Shown here piece after piece: positions 41,637 to 49,656 of a DNA stretch of 64,000 nucleotides (its first letter is position 1; each line of letters opens with the position of its first letter). The stretch spans positions 1-64,000 of the forward strand of contig NZ_MCRI01000008.1 in assembly GCF_001720165.1 (NCBI RefSeq), in the 5' to 3' direction. The translations under genes and the position numbers were made by a program. The stretch is from Methylophaga muralis (lineage in GTDB: Bacteria; Pseudomonadota; Gammaproteobacteria; Nitrosococcales; Methylophagaceae). The notes below the pieces were generated by a model. It saw only the letters and a list, made by a program, of their open reading frames with translations. It ran no database searches and was not told the origin of the DNA.

Positions 41637-43076
41637 TTAAGCTTCTTCATCCATTTCTGCTTCCTTTACCGGAAACTGTGGGATATGAGTGAAAATGACC
41701 TGATTGCGACCATGATCTTTAGCTTTATATAACGCCGAGTCGGCCGCCTGCAAAATGACATCCATTGGTGGTACATCGTCTTCCGGCCATAGCAAGCAAA
41801 CCCCACAACTCATGGTGACAGGAATTAACTCCGATCCACCAGTAATTGGCGTCGATGAAATAACGGTTCGCAACCGTTCAAAAGATGCCGTTGCCTCCTC
41901 CGGTTTTAATTGCAGGGCAATTAAAAATTCCTCACCACCAAAGCGTCCGAGTACGTCATAGCTACGCAAAGTGGTCTTCAAACGGGCTGCAAAACCTCGT
42001 AATACTTCATCACCAACAGCATGGCCGTAGGTATCGTTTATCTTTTTAAAATTATCGATATCACATAACGCCACACAATAAATCTTGTCATTGCGTGAGG
42101 AACGTTTTAACTCATCGGTAATCCGCTCAATTGCTGCATAACGATTAAAAATAGCGGTGAGATGATCGTGCGTCGCCCGGTAAATTAAATCTTGGTAGAG
42201 ATGTGATAACGGATTAGCCAGACGACGTGCCAGTAAAGTACTCAAGACAACTGCAATCACAACAATCACCAGCGTTAACAACAGCAACGAATAATTTAAC
42301 CGATCAAACACCTGATAAAACACTGATAAATCGGCCAGCAGAAACAGTTGTATTTGTTGCTCCAAAGAACTTTGCAGTGCAACTTTTTCCAATAAATAGT
42401 CTGAGCGTTGCCACCACAATTTCGGTAGATTTTCTTGCTGTAAAATGGTTTCAAACTCAGCTTTATCTATGTTTAATGTGCTTAAAAACAAATCTGATAG
42501 TGACGACTGAAAAATGATATCCAGTCCTGTTTTTAGCTTTAATTCTTCAAGCAACATACCATTGATTTCAAACGCTATAACGCTAATACCAATTTGATGA
42601 GGAGCTCTGATGGGCAAACTAAACAAGCGGAATAAACGGTTATTTACTTCTACAAACTGACCTGCTTCTGAAGCTCGGTTGAAATCTAACCAATTAACAT
42701 TGGCCAATTCTGTAAAGGGAAAGTCGAGTTCATTGCCAGCAATCAACTCTCCATCATTATTCAGCACCAACATCAGATCAGCCTGAATTCGTTGGGCGTG
42801 GTTGGTAAGCATACTGGTAATAGTCGGCAGATCGTTGGTTGCAATGGCTTGTCTGAAACCAAAATCCTGAGTAATCACATTGCTTGAGTAACGCAAATTT
42901 GATTCACGACTCTCGATATATTGCTGCAGAAAATACGAAGCATTCGCTACCTGCGAATTCATCTGCCGTTGGTTATGCTGGCTGATAAACCATCCATGAC
43001 TGAACTGCATGGCCAGAGCTGTCAATATGATCAGACTGACACAAAGCAGAATAACTCTAGCCTTTATGCTATTCAT
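41637..43076 (-). CDS. Membrane diguanylate cyclase (GGDEF)
   Basis: Makes cyclic-di-GMP. One helix at about residues 7-25 and another at about 255-280 flank a periplasmic sensor. The GGDEF domain at about 310-465 has G-G-E-E-F and an intact I-site R-S-Y-D. The periplasmic part resembles that of the GGDEF-EAL gene at 38068: both contain D-F-G-F-K/R-Q-A and I-N/Q-A-D-L-M-L. The two probably sense the same signal with opposite outputs. Length is 479 residues; convergent with the haemoglobin gene, with no gap. Confidence 0.93.
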   Translation of the reverse strand: MNSIKARVILLCVSLIILTALAMQFSHGWFISQHNQRQMNSQVANASYFLQQYIESRESNLRYSSNVITQDFGFRQAIATNDLPTITSMLTNHAQRIQADLMLVLNNDGELIAGNELDFPFTELANVNWLDFNRASEAGQFVEVNNRLFRLFSLPIRAPHQIGISVIAFEINGMLLEELKLKTGLDIIFQSSLSDLFLSTLNIDKAEFETILQQENLPKLWWQRSDYLLEKVALQSSLEQQIQLFLLADLSVFYQVFDRLNYSLLLLTLVIVVIAVVLSTLLARRLANPLSHLYQDLIYRATHDHLTAIFNRYAAIERITDELKRSSRNDKIYCVALCDIDNFKKINDTYGHAVGDEVLRGFAARLKTTLRSYDVLGRFGGEEFLIALQLKPEEATASFERLRTVISSTPITGGSELIPVTMSCGVCLLWPEDDVPPMDVILQAADSALYKAKDHGRNQVIFTHIPQFPVKEAEMDEEA

Positions 43077-43150
43077 CTATGTCGTTGTTTCCAAAAACTG
43101 TTAAAGGTCTATTTTCTGTTGGAAGCTGATGCTGCGATTAACACCAACTT

Positions 43151-44902
43151 CTAAGGTAACCGCCAGACTTTAATTTTCTGCCCGGTTTTAAAACCAAACA
43201 AGCGATTGCCGCCCACTGCTACTGCGATATATTGTTTGCCATCAATTCGATAAGTTATGGGCGGCGCATTAACACCAGCATCAGTTTTACCACTCCAGCG
43301 TTTTTCGCCAGAGTCGGCATCAAAAGCCATCAACTCGCCACTGCCCTCTCCAGTAAACACCAATCCACTGGCGGTACTTAACACGCCCCCGATCAACGGG
43401 TTTTCAGTTTTCACTTGCCAGACAATCTTGCCACTATCCAAATCAATTGCCGTCAACAATCCGTGTTTTTCAGGCGTATTTATAGGCGACATCGAAGAAT
43501 AGCGCACAGCGTCTTTACCCTCACTCGCGGCCTGTTGATGTAATTTATACTCCACCGGCCAATGGATGCCAGGAATAAACACCAAGCGACGCCGAGCATC
43601 TACTGATACCGGAGACCAATTGGCTCCTCCCATAACACCGGGGTAAATGATCGTGCCCTCAGCGCTTGGCAGCGAGAACATATTTTTTTGTGGAACGAAT
43701 GCTTCACTTTTATACAAAAAATTGCCATTACGCCGATCATGCACATAAAACCAGCCGGTTTTACCTGCCTGACCGATTGCTGGAACCGGCTGACCTCTGA
43801 TCGTTATATCAAATAATACTGGCGGACTGGCAACATCATATCCCCACAGATCGTGTGGCACTTGTTGATAATGCCAGCGATAATCACCGCTACTGGCATC
43901 AAGTGCCAGTAAAGAACTGCTGTAAAGATTATCGCCAGGACGTGAGGAGCCTTCCATTTGAGGTGAGGGGTTACCAGTGCCGAAATGCAATATGCCAGTA
44001 TAGGGATCAATAACCGGCGTACTCCAGGCAGAAGCACCGCCATAGCGCCAGGCATCGGCATTTTCTTGCAATGCGGCTTTTTCATTAGTGATATTACGAG
44101 GTAATTCAACCCCATCAGCCGTTTTGGTAACGAAGTTGCCCTCCCAGTTTTCTGACTTGATTGTGTCAAACTGCCACTTCTGTTCACCAGTGTGAATATC
44201 GTAGCCCGCCATAAACCCGCGACGTCCATATTTTCCGGCAATACCGACAACGGTTCCCAGAGGCGAGTCAGAATCGACTGCATCCAAATGCAATCCATAA
44301 CCTACACCCGTGATGCCAATGATGACCGTATCCTGATAAATCATCGGCGCCATATTAATACCGGCACCAGAAGTGCCAGACACACTTCCAAGCTCGGTAT
44401 CTTCAAGCTTGCTGGCATCTTCACTGATGCCGGTGTTCTCACCAATAACACGATGGTCCCAACGTTTTTTGCCGGTTTTGGCATCCAATGCAATCAGTCG
44501 GGCATCAATAGTGCCGGTAAAAACCATGCCATTGGACACAGCCACACCACGATTGGCCGAACCACAGCAAATCGGATAATCCTTGTCCAAATCATGCTGA
44601 TAACGCCATAACTGTTTGCCCGTCGCGGCATCCAAGGCAATGACGTCATTAAACGGCAAAGAAACATACATCACGCCATCCTGTACCACTGGCGTAGCTT
44701 GAAAAGTGTCATTAACACCGGTATCAAACTCCCAGGCTTCGATCAGACCGGTCACATTACTTTTATTGATTTGTGTCAGTTTGCTGTGTCGCTGGTGCAA
44801 GTTATCACCACCATAAACGGGCCAGTCGTTTTCTGCTGCTGAAAGTGGCAGCGATATCACTGTCAACAAGCCGCTTAACCAGATGAAGTCTTTTACTCGC
44901 AT
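43151..44902 (-). CDS. PQQ-dependent alcohol/sugar dehydrogenase-like quinoprotein
   Basis: A periplasmic eight-bladed quinoprotein of 583 residues with a Sec signal (cut near L-S-A-A-E). Repeated tryptophan-docking blocks are visible, for example A-L-D-A-A-T-G-K-Q-L-W and D-A-K-T-G-K-K-R-W. The vicinal Cys pair (I-C-C-G, residues 112-113) is that of methanol and ethanol dehydrogenases. The active-site stretch reads H-D-L-W-G-Y-D at about 350-356, where the first Asp is usually found in place of Gly. There is no C-terminal cytochrome domain. Divergent from the di-haem peroxidase gene. Substrate unknown; whether it is catalytically active is uncertain. Confidence 0.85.
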   Translation of the reverse strand: MRVKDFIWLSGLLTVISLPLSAAENDWPVYGGDNLHQRHSKLTQINKSNVTGLIEAWEFDTGVNDTFQATPVVQDGVMYVSLPFNDVIALDAATGKQLWRYQHDLDKDYPICCGSANRGVAVSNGMVFTGTIDARLIALDAKTGKKRWDHRVIGENTGISEDASKLEDTELGSVSGTSGAGINMAPMIYQDTVIIGITGVGYGLHLDAVDSDSPLGTVVGIAGKYGRRGFMAGYDIHTGEQKWQFDTIKSENWEGNFVTKTADGVELPRNITNEKAALQENADAWRYGGASAWSTPVIDPYTGILHFGTGNPSPQMEGSSRPGDNLYSSSLLALDASSGDYRWHYQQVPHDLWGYDVASPPVLFDITIRGQPVPAIGQAGKTGWFYVHDRRNGNFLYKSEAFVPQKNMFSLPSAEGTIIYPGVMGGANWSPVSVDARRRLVFIPGIHWPVEYKLHQQAASEGKDAVRYSSMSPINTPEKHGLLTAIDLDSGKIVWQVKTENPLIGGVLSTASGLVFTGEGSGELMAFDADSGEKRWSGKTDAGVNAPPITYRIDGKQYIAVAVGGNRLFGFKTGQKIKVWRLP

Positions 44903-44983
44903 TGTTTTCTCTCTCTAATTATTATTTAGTCATGATAACAATTAATCCCCGCTGGATAGCGCTTATCATGCTGATTGGATCTA

Positions 44984-44997
44984 TTGATCCAGATCAA
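44984..44997. promoter_or_regulatory. FNR/ANR binding site
   Basis: TTGATCCAGATCAA is a perfect match to the TTGAT-N4-ATCAA consensus. It lies about 81 bases before the di-haem peroxidase ATG. A class II arrangement would place the transcript start near 45032. Di-haem cytochrome c peroxidases are classic FNR/ANR targets. Confidence 0.82.
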
Positions 44998-45078
44998 TTA
45001 CCTGCTTGTTAACCCTACTGCAAATAATTACTCCGCTTACACTCAAATTAACGACAACTGAATAAATTGAGGTGGGCA

Positions 45079-46077
45079 ATGAATAAAACACTCTTATTGG
45101 GTCTGGTTACCCTTATGAATGTTTCACCTGTCATGGCTAATCGCCTGGCAAATGAACCGATTAAGCCTATTCAGCCTTTTATTATCACCGAACCGGATAA
45201 AGTTGAACTCGGGAAAAAACTCTTTTTCGATCCCCGGCTATCTCGTTCCGGTTTTATCTCCTGTAACTCTTGCCATAATCTGAGTATGGGCGGTAGTGAC
45301 AATCTGCCGACATCGATAGGTCATAACTGGCAACAAGGCCCTATCAATTCGCCCACCGTGTTGAATTCCAGCATGAATCTGGCGCAATTCTGGGATGGTC
45401 GTGCCGCCGATTTGCAGGAACAGGCTGCAGGTCCAATTGCCAATCCAATGGAAATGGCTTTCAGCCACTCTTTAGCCATCGATGTTCTACGTTCGATTCC
45501 TCAATATGTTGCTGAGTTCAATAAAATTTATGGCAGCGATGACATTACACTGGATCAAGTCACCAACGCCATTGCTGTGTTTGAAGAAACATTGGTTACG
45601 CCGAATTCACGTTTTGATTTATGGCTTAACGGTAATGACAACGCTTTAACCGATACGGAAATTGCCGGTTATCAAAAGTTCAAACAAATCGGTTGTGTAG
45701 CCTGTCATAACGGCGAAGCAGTTGGTGGTAGCTCGTTTCAAAGAATGGGTATTATGGAGCCCTACCAAACAGATAACCCTGCCGAAGGGCGTATTGCCGT
45801 GACCGGTAAAGATGCCGACCGCTTTTCCTTTAAAGTACCGACCTTACGTAATGTTGAATTGACCTATCCGTATTTCCATGACGGTGCGTATTGGAAACTG
45901 GAAGATGCCGTGGATGTAATGGCCAGATTGCAATTGGGCCAGCAACTTGAAGAGCAGGACATCAAAAATATCACTGCATTTTTGAAAACGCTGACTGGTG
46001 ACCAACCGCAATTTGCTATACCGCAACTACCACCATCAACGCCTAATACGCCAATTCCTGTTCCCTTCGAAAACTAA
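45079..46077 (+). CDS. ccpA: Di-haem cytochrome c peroxidase
   Basis: A periplasmic peroxidase of 332 residues reducing H2O2 with electrons from cytochrome c. The signal peptide ends near V-M-A-N. Two CxxCH haem sites are visible: C-N-S-C-H (about residue 64) and C-V-A-C-H (about 210). The ATG at 45079 follows GAGGTGGG; the open frame begins slightly earlier. The FNR box upstream fits induction under low oxygen. It could also be a MauG-like maturation enzyme, but length and context favour a peroxidase. Confidence 0.9.
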   Translation: MNKTLLLGLVTLMNVSPVMANRLANEPIKPIQPFIITEPDKVELGKKLFFDPRLSRSGFISCNSCHNLSMGGSDNLPTSIGHNWQQGPINSPTVLNSSMNLAQFWDGRAADLQEQAAGPIANPMEMAFSHSLAIDVLRSIPQYVAEFNKIYGSDDITLDQVTNAIAVFEETLVTPNSRFDLWLNGNDNALTDTEIAGYQKFKQIGCVACHNGEAVGGSSFQRMGIMEPYQTDNPAEGRIAVTGKDADRFSFKVPTLRNVELTYPYFHDGAYWKLEDAVDVMARLQLGQQLEEQDIKNITAFLKTLTGDQPQFAIPQLPPSTPNTPIPVPFEN

Positions 46078-46092
46078 TCGTGTCAAAAAAAA

Positions 46093-46125
46093 GCCCGGAG
46101 ATGAAAATCATCACCGGGCTTTTTT
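46093..46125. terminator. Bidirectional terminator, peroxidase/isochorismatase
   Basis: GCCCGG and GATGA pair with TCATC and CCGGGC around an AAA loop, with an A-run before and a T-run after. It can end the peroxidase transcript on the plus strand and the isochorismatase transcript on the minus strand. Confidence 0.9.
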
Positions 46126-46130
46126 ATGGG

Positions 46131-46733
46131 CTAGTCAGGTAAATCTGCCACACGATCGACTACTGCAGCATATAAATCTCTGGTCGAAGCAATGGCCGCA
46201 TCCTGAACCTGTTCTGCCGGGACCAGTTTGCCATGAGCAGCTTCAAGCGAACGAGTCGCTGTAGCACTGGCGACCACAGTCGGTTTATATCCCAAATTAA
46301 ATCCGCCATGTGCTGTGGAGTTCACACACATATGCGTCATAAATCCCGCTAACACGATGTTCTCAATTTTCAGCGATTTCAGTCGTTCGTCCAGCTCTGT
46401 TTGAATAAATGAATTGGGAAAGTTTTTAGTGATTACATACTCCCCATCCTGCGGCGCTACTTCACTGGAGATTTGGCCGATATCTGAGGTTAAATCATAC
46501 GGTGAGCCAGGGCCACCATCATGCTGAATATGAAAGATAGGAATATTGGCAGCCCTTGCCCGTTTGAGTAAGGCTTTCGCTTCAACAATCGCTTCTTCTA
46601 CGCCACTGAGCTGCATAACGCCTCTGCGATAGGTATTTTGACAATCAATCAAAATCAAAGCCGAATCACTCAAATTAGCTGGTTGGTGACCGAGACCGAC
46701 AATCTCTCTTAATGTTTGTGATGCTTGTGCCAT
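46131..46733 (-). CDS. Isochorismatase-family cysteine hydrolase
   Basis: A 200-residue cytoplasmic hydrolase with the Asp-Lys-Cys triad: L-I-L-I-D-C-Q-N-T-Y, V-I-T-K-N-F-P-N-S-F and M-T-H-M-C-V-N-S-T. The ATG at 46733 follows GAGGATTGTT; the open frame adds four residues. The family includes nicotinamidases and N-carbamoyl hydrolases, and the substrate here is unknown. It follows the catalase-like gene by about 70 bases in the same direction, so it may be expressed with it from the promoter near the TetR operator. Confidence 0.9.
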   Translation of the reverse strand: MAQASQTLREIVGLGHQPANLSDSALILIDCQNTYRRGVMQLSGVEEAIVEAKALLKRARAANIPIFHIQHDGGPGSPYDLTSDIGQISSEVAPQDGEYVITKNFPNSFIQTELDERLKSLKIENIVLAGFMTHMCVNSTAHGGFNLGYKPTVVASATATRSLEAAHGKLVPAEQVQDAAIASTRDLYAAVVDRVADLPD

Positions 46734-46802
46734 AACAATCCTCATTGAATGTTCATACTAGGTAGTAATGTGCTGTTTTATTGAACTAGATTTTGATCTG
46801 AA

Positions 46803-47801
46803 TTAATCCATACGATGTTGAAAACTGACCGCATAAGCCCCCGGTCTAGCTAATAGAATCGGATCCGCTGAAGGCTCTATTCCTTCTGGTAAAGCCAGTG
46901 GATTAAACATAGTGGCTTTTTCATACTCTGCAGCATCTGCTTTCGCCGCATAAAGAACAATCCTACCTAACTCAACTATTTGACGATCCTCTGGCCAAAT
47001 AATGGTCGCATCATTCACCTCATCACCTGGCTCTGCAACTTGTACGGCTAAACGAAATTCCGCTGGTTGCTGCGGTAATCTTTCACGAATTTCATTCATC
47101 AAATAGTTTTCATTTTGTATTTCCGCATCGGCTTTTTCCAATGTTTTAACACCGTCTAAAGGAGTCACAATATAACGACCATAAACCGATTCACCATCTG
47201 CATTAGTGAATTTAAACGCATTAATACCGTGATATGACAAATTGGCAAAACTGGCTGGAAATGGTTTCGGGTATTCGACAAAGTGTTTGGCTTTAGGGTT
47301 GTCAGCTAAAAATTGTTGGATAGGTTTGGTTTCAGCTTCTGACGTGGCAGAGTCTCTGACTGCTGTGAGCATTTCTAAAAACGCTTCTGGAGTTGCCACC
47401 GGAAAACGCGGTACCGAACTCAATACCATATCGGTATATTCCTCGTCGCCCAGATCAATACGCATCGCCATGCCTTTAGCCAATCCTCTGGGATCGTTGT
47501 CCGCTATGTCGGGAAACCCGGTTGCATTGGAAAAACGTACTACTATCGGAGAGGACTGCTGTTGCAAATGAGCAGCAGAAGTAATTTGTCGTGCTGAATC
47601 AGCAGGATGAAACTCGCCGGTTAGCACCACCCCTTTTGTATGATTAGAACGCAATCCCTCTCTTGGCCCTTTGAATAAATCATGTTGCACATCAACAATC
47701 TTTTCAACCGTCGATTTTTCTCTTTCTTCAGCTAAAACCGGATTTATGCTGAAACCTAACAACAATGCCAGTGGCAAATACTTCAATGTTTTAGTAGCCA
47801 T
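46803..47801 (-). CDS. Catalase-related haem peroxidase (SrpA-like), secreted
   Basis: A 332-residue member of the small catalase-related group. The start ATG 47801 follows AAAGGAGAG; the upstream extension is not homologous. A Sec signal (L-P-L-A-L-L-L-G-F, cut after V-L-A) exports it to the periplasm. Catalase-fold motifs include H-T-K-G-V-V-L-T-G-E-F, V-R-F-S-N-A-T-G-F-P and D-P-R-G-L-A-K-G-M-A. It lacks the full-length catalase C-terminal half, as usual for this family. Divergent from the TetR gene across the operator pair. Confidence 0.9.
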   Translation of the reverse strand: MATKTLKYLPLALLLGFSINPVLAEEREKSTVEKIVDVQHDLFKGPREGLRSNHTKGVVLTGEFHPADSARQITSAAHLQQQSSPIVVRFSNATGFPDIADNDPRGLAKGMAMRIDLGDEEYTDMVLSSVPRFPVATPEAFLEMLTAVRDSATSEAETKPIQQFLADNPKAKHFVEYPKPFPASFANLSYHGINAFKFTNADGESVYGRYIVTPLDGVKTLEKADAEIQNENYLMNEIRERLPQQPAEFRLAVQVAEPGDEVNDATIIWPEDRQIVELGRIVLYAAKADAAEYEKATMFNPLALPEGIEPSADPILLARPGAYAVSFQHRMD

Positions 47802-47957
47802 TAATGCTCTCCTTTTTATGAATTCACAGTCTGCTCTGGACATGAAAATTTATATTAAACCTTTATGAGCCTTCTGCATGAACTAAGTTCATGCTGATTT
47901 AAACACTGCAGCAAAAATTCAGCTGTATTGATTTGGGGTATTTGGCCAAGATTTGCA

Positions 47958-48010
47958 TTTACTAGACGACTGGTCTATTGTTGTAACAAATTTACTAGAC
48001 GACCGGTCTA
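47958..48010. promoter_or_regulatory. Paired TetR-type operators
   Basis: Two 20-base direct repeats, 47958-47977 and 47991-48010, differ at one base and are spaced 33 bases apart (about three helical turns). Each contains the inverted repeat TAGAC-N5-GTCTA. The second ends two bases before the TetR ATG. They probably bind the adjacent TetR protein and control both divergent directions. Confidence 0.85.
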
Positions 48011-48012
48011 AT

Positions 48013-48600
48013 ATGACAAAAAATGAAACCAGACAATTATTGATTCAAGTAGGCACCGAGGTGATTGGCAGTCATGGGTTCAATCCCACAGGATTAAATA
48101 CCGTGCTGAAAACCGCTGATGTACCTAAGGGATCTTTTTATTATTACTTTGCGAGTAAAGAAGATTTTGGCTTGGCCATCATTGATGAATTCGCTATTGA
48201 TTATGCCGATAAGATTGCATTTTTCTTGACCAATGAAAGTAGCAGCCCATTACAACGGATTCGTGACTATCTTGAGAACGGACTTGCCACCATCCGTGAC
48301 AATCAATGTAAACGTGGTTGTTTAATAGGTACATTGGGTCAAGAGCTATCCAGCCAGAATGAAACCTTTAGAGTCCGATTGGATCAGGTTTTTGAGGGTT
48401 GGAAACAGCAATTCAGCCATTGCCTGCAACACGCTATTGAATGCGGCGAATTACCAACAACTACTGATACCGAACAGCTTGCTGAGTTTCTGTTATCGGG
48501 ATGGCAAGGTGCCATTTTGCGAGCAAAAATGCATTCCAGTATCACCCCCATTCAGGCCTTTATCGATATTGTTTTTGAAAACGTATTGATCTCTCGCTAA
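48013..48600 (+). CDS. TetR-family transcriptional repressor
   Basis: A 195-residue regulator. The TetR helix-turn-helix lies at about residues 10-55, with the typical V-P-K-G-S-F-Y-Y-Y-F end. A C-terminal ligand-binding domain of the AcuR/YxaF type follows, with conserved C-K-R-G-C-L-I-G-T-L-G-Q-E. The ATG at 48013 comes directly after the second operator, leaving no visible ribosome site, so translation may be leaderless or from a weak site. It is followed by an oxidoreductase and a PQQ sugar dehydrogenase, its probable regulon. Confidence 0.9.
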   Translation: MTKNETRQLLIQVGTEVIGSHGFNPTGLNTVLKTADVPKGSFYYYFASKEDFGLAIIDEFAIDYADKIAFFLTNESSSPLQRIRDYLENGLATIRDNQCKRGCLIGTLGQELSSQNETFRVRLDQVFEGWKQQFSHCLQHAIECGELPTTTDTEQLAEFLLSGWQGAILRAKMHSSITPIQAFIDIVFENVLISR

Positions 48601-48630
48601 ATCTTATTTTCAAATTTCCGGAGGTGCTTT

Positions 48631-49629
48631 ATGAGCAAAGTCGCTCGTTTCCATCAAACAGGTGGACCAGAAGTAATTCAATTGGACGACATGGAGTTGG
48701 CTGCGCCCAAAGCAGATGAAGTTCTTATCAGCATCAATACCATTGGTCTTAATCGTGCCGAAGTTATGTTCCGCAGCGGACACTATCTCGAAACACCAGA
48801 ACTCCCTGCCCGTTTGGGTTATGAGGCATCGGGCATCATTGAACAGCTTGGTTCCAATGTCAGCCAGTTCAACATCGGCGACAAAGTAAATGTCATCCCA
48901 GCATTTTCAATGAACCAATACGGCACCTATGCTGAAAAAGCCGTTCTGCCGGTTCATGCCATTGTTAAACAACCCGCTAATGTTTCTGATATCGAAGCCG
49001 CAGCAATCTGGATGCAATATCTCACAGCATGGGGAGCTTTGATTGACATTGGCCAGCTATCCGTCGGACAAACTCTGTTGATTCCTGCTGCATCGAGCAG
49101 CGTTGGTCTTGCCGCGATTCAGATCGCCAATCAGGTTGGCGCTATCCCAGTTGCCATTACCCGAACCTCAGCTAAAAAAGCCCTGTTAGAACAATATGGT
49201 GCAAAACATGTCATTGTTAGTGAAACCGACAAAATAGCCAAACAAGTTCAACTTATAACCAATGGAAAAGGCGCAGATATGGTATTTGATCCCGTCGCCG
49301 GACCAGCCATAAATGAATTAGCAGATGCTTGCGGCCGCTTTGCACAATTGTTTATCTATGGTGTACTGGATACAGAAGCTACGCCTTTCCCGTTATTCGC
49401 CGCGTTAAGCAAAGGTCTGACAGTTCGTGGTTATACGCTGTTTGAAATCACTCAAGATTCTCAGCGCCTGCAACACGGCATCGAATTTATTAATAACGGT
49501 CTGGCATCAGGCCACCTGAAACCAGTCATCGCTAAAACCTTTACGCTGGATAACATTGTTGCTGCTCATCAGTATATGGAATCCAATCAACAAATCGGCA
49601 AAATCGTTGTTACCACGAATAACGCCTAA
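48631..49629 (+). CDS. Zinc-independent MDR oxidoreductase (quinone reductase-like)
   Basis: A cytoplasmic medium-chain NAD(P)H-dependent reductase of 332 residues, preceded by a strong CGGAGG. The N-terminal GroES-like domain lacks the catalytic zinc Cys seen in alcohol dehydrogenases. The cofactor-binding fold includes P-A-A-S-S-S-V-G-L-A-A-I-Q and later D-P-V-A-G-P. This fits the quinone oxidoreductase/zeta-crystallin branch. It follows the TetR gene by 30 bases and is likely part of its operon, perhaps for reactive carbonyl or quinone detoxification (inference). Confidence 0.88.
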   Translation: MSKVARFHQTGGPEVIQLDDMELAAPKADEVLISINTIGLNRAEVMFRSGHYLETPELPARLGYEASGIIEQLGSNVSQFNIGDKVNVIPAFSMNQYGTYAEKAVLPVHAIVKQPANVSDIEAAAIWMQYLTAWGALIDIGQLSVGQTLLIPAASSSVGLAAIQIANQVGAIPVAITRTSAKKALLEQYGAKHVIVSETDKIAKQVQLITNGKGADMVFDPVAGPAINELADACGRFAQLFIYGVLDTEATPFPLFAALSKGLTVRGYTLFEITQDSQRLQHGIEFINNGLASGHLKPVIAKTFTLDNIVAAHQYMESNQQIGKIVVTTNNA

Positions 49630-49656
49630 TCGTTTATCTCAATGGAGAACGCCACT

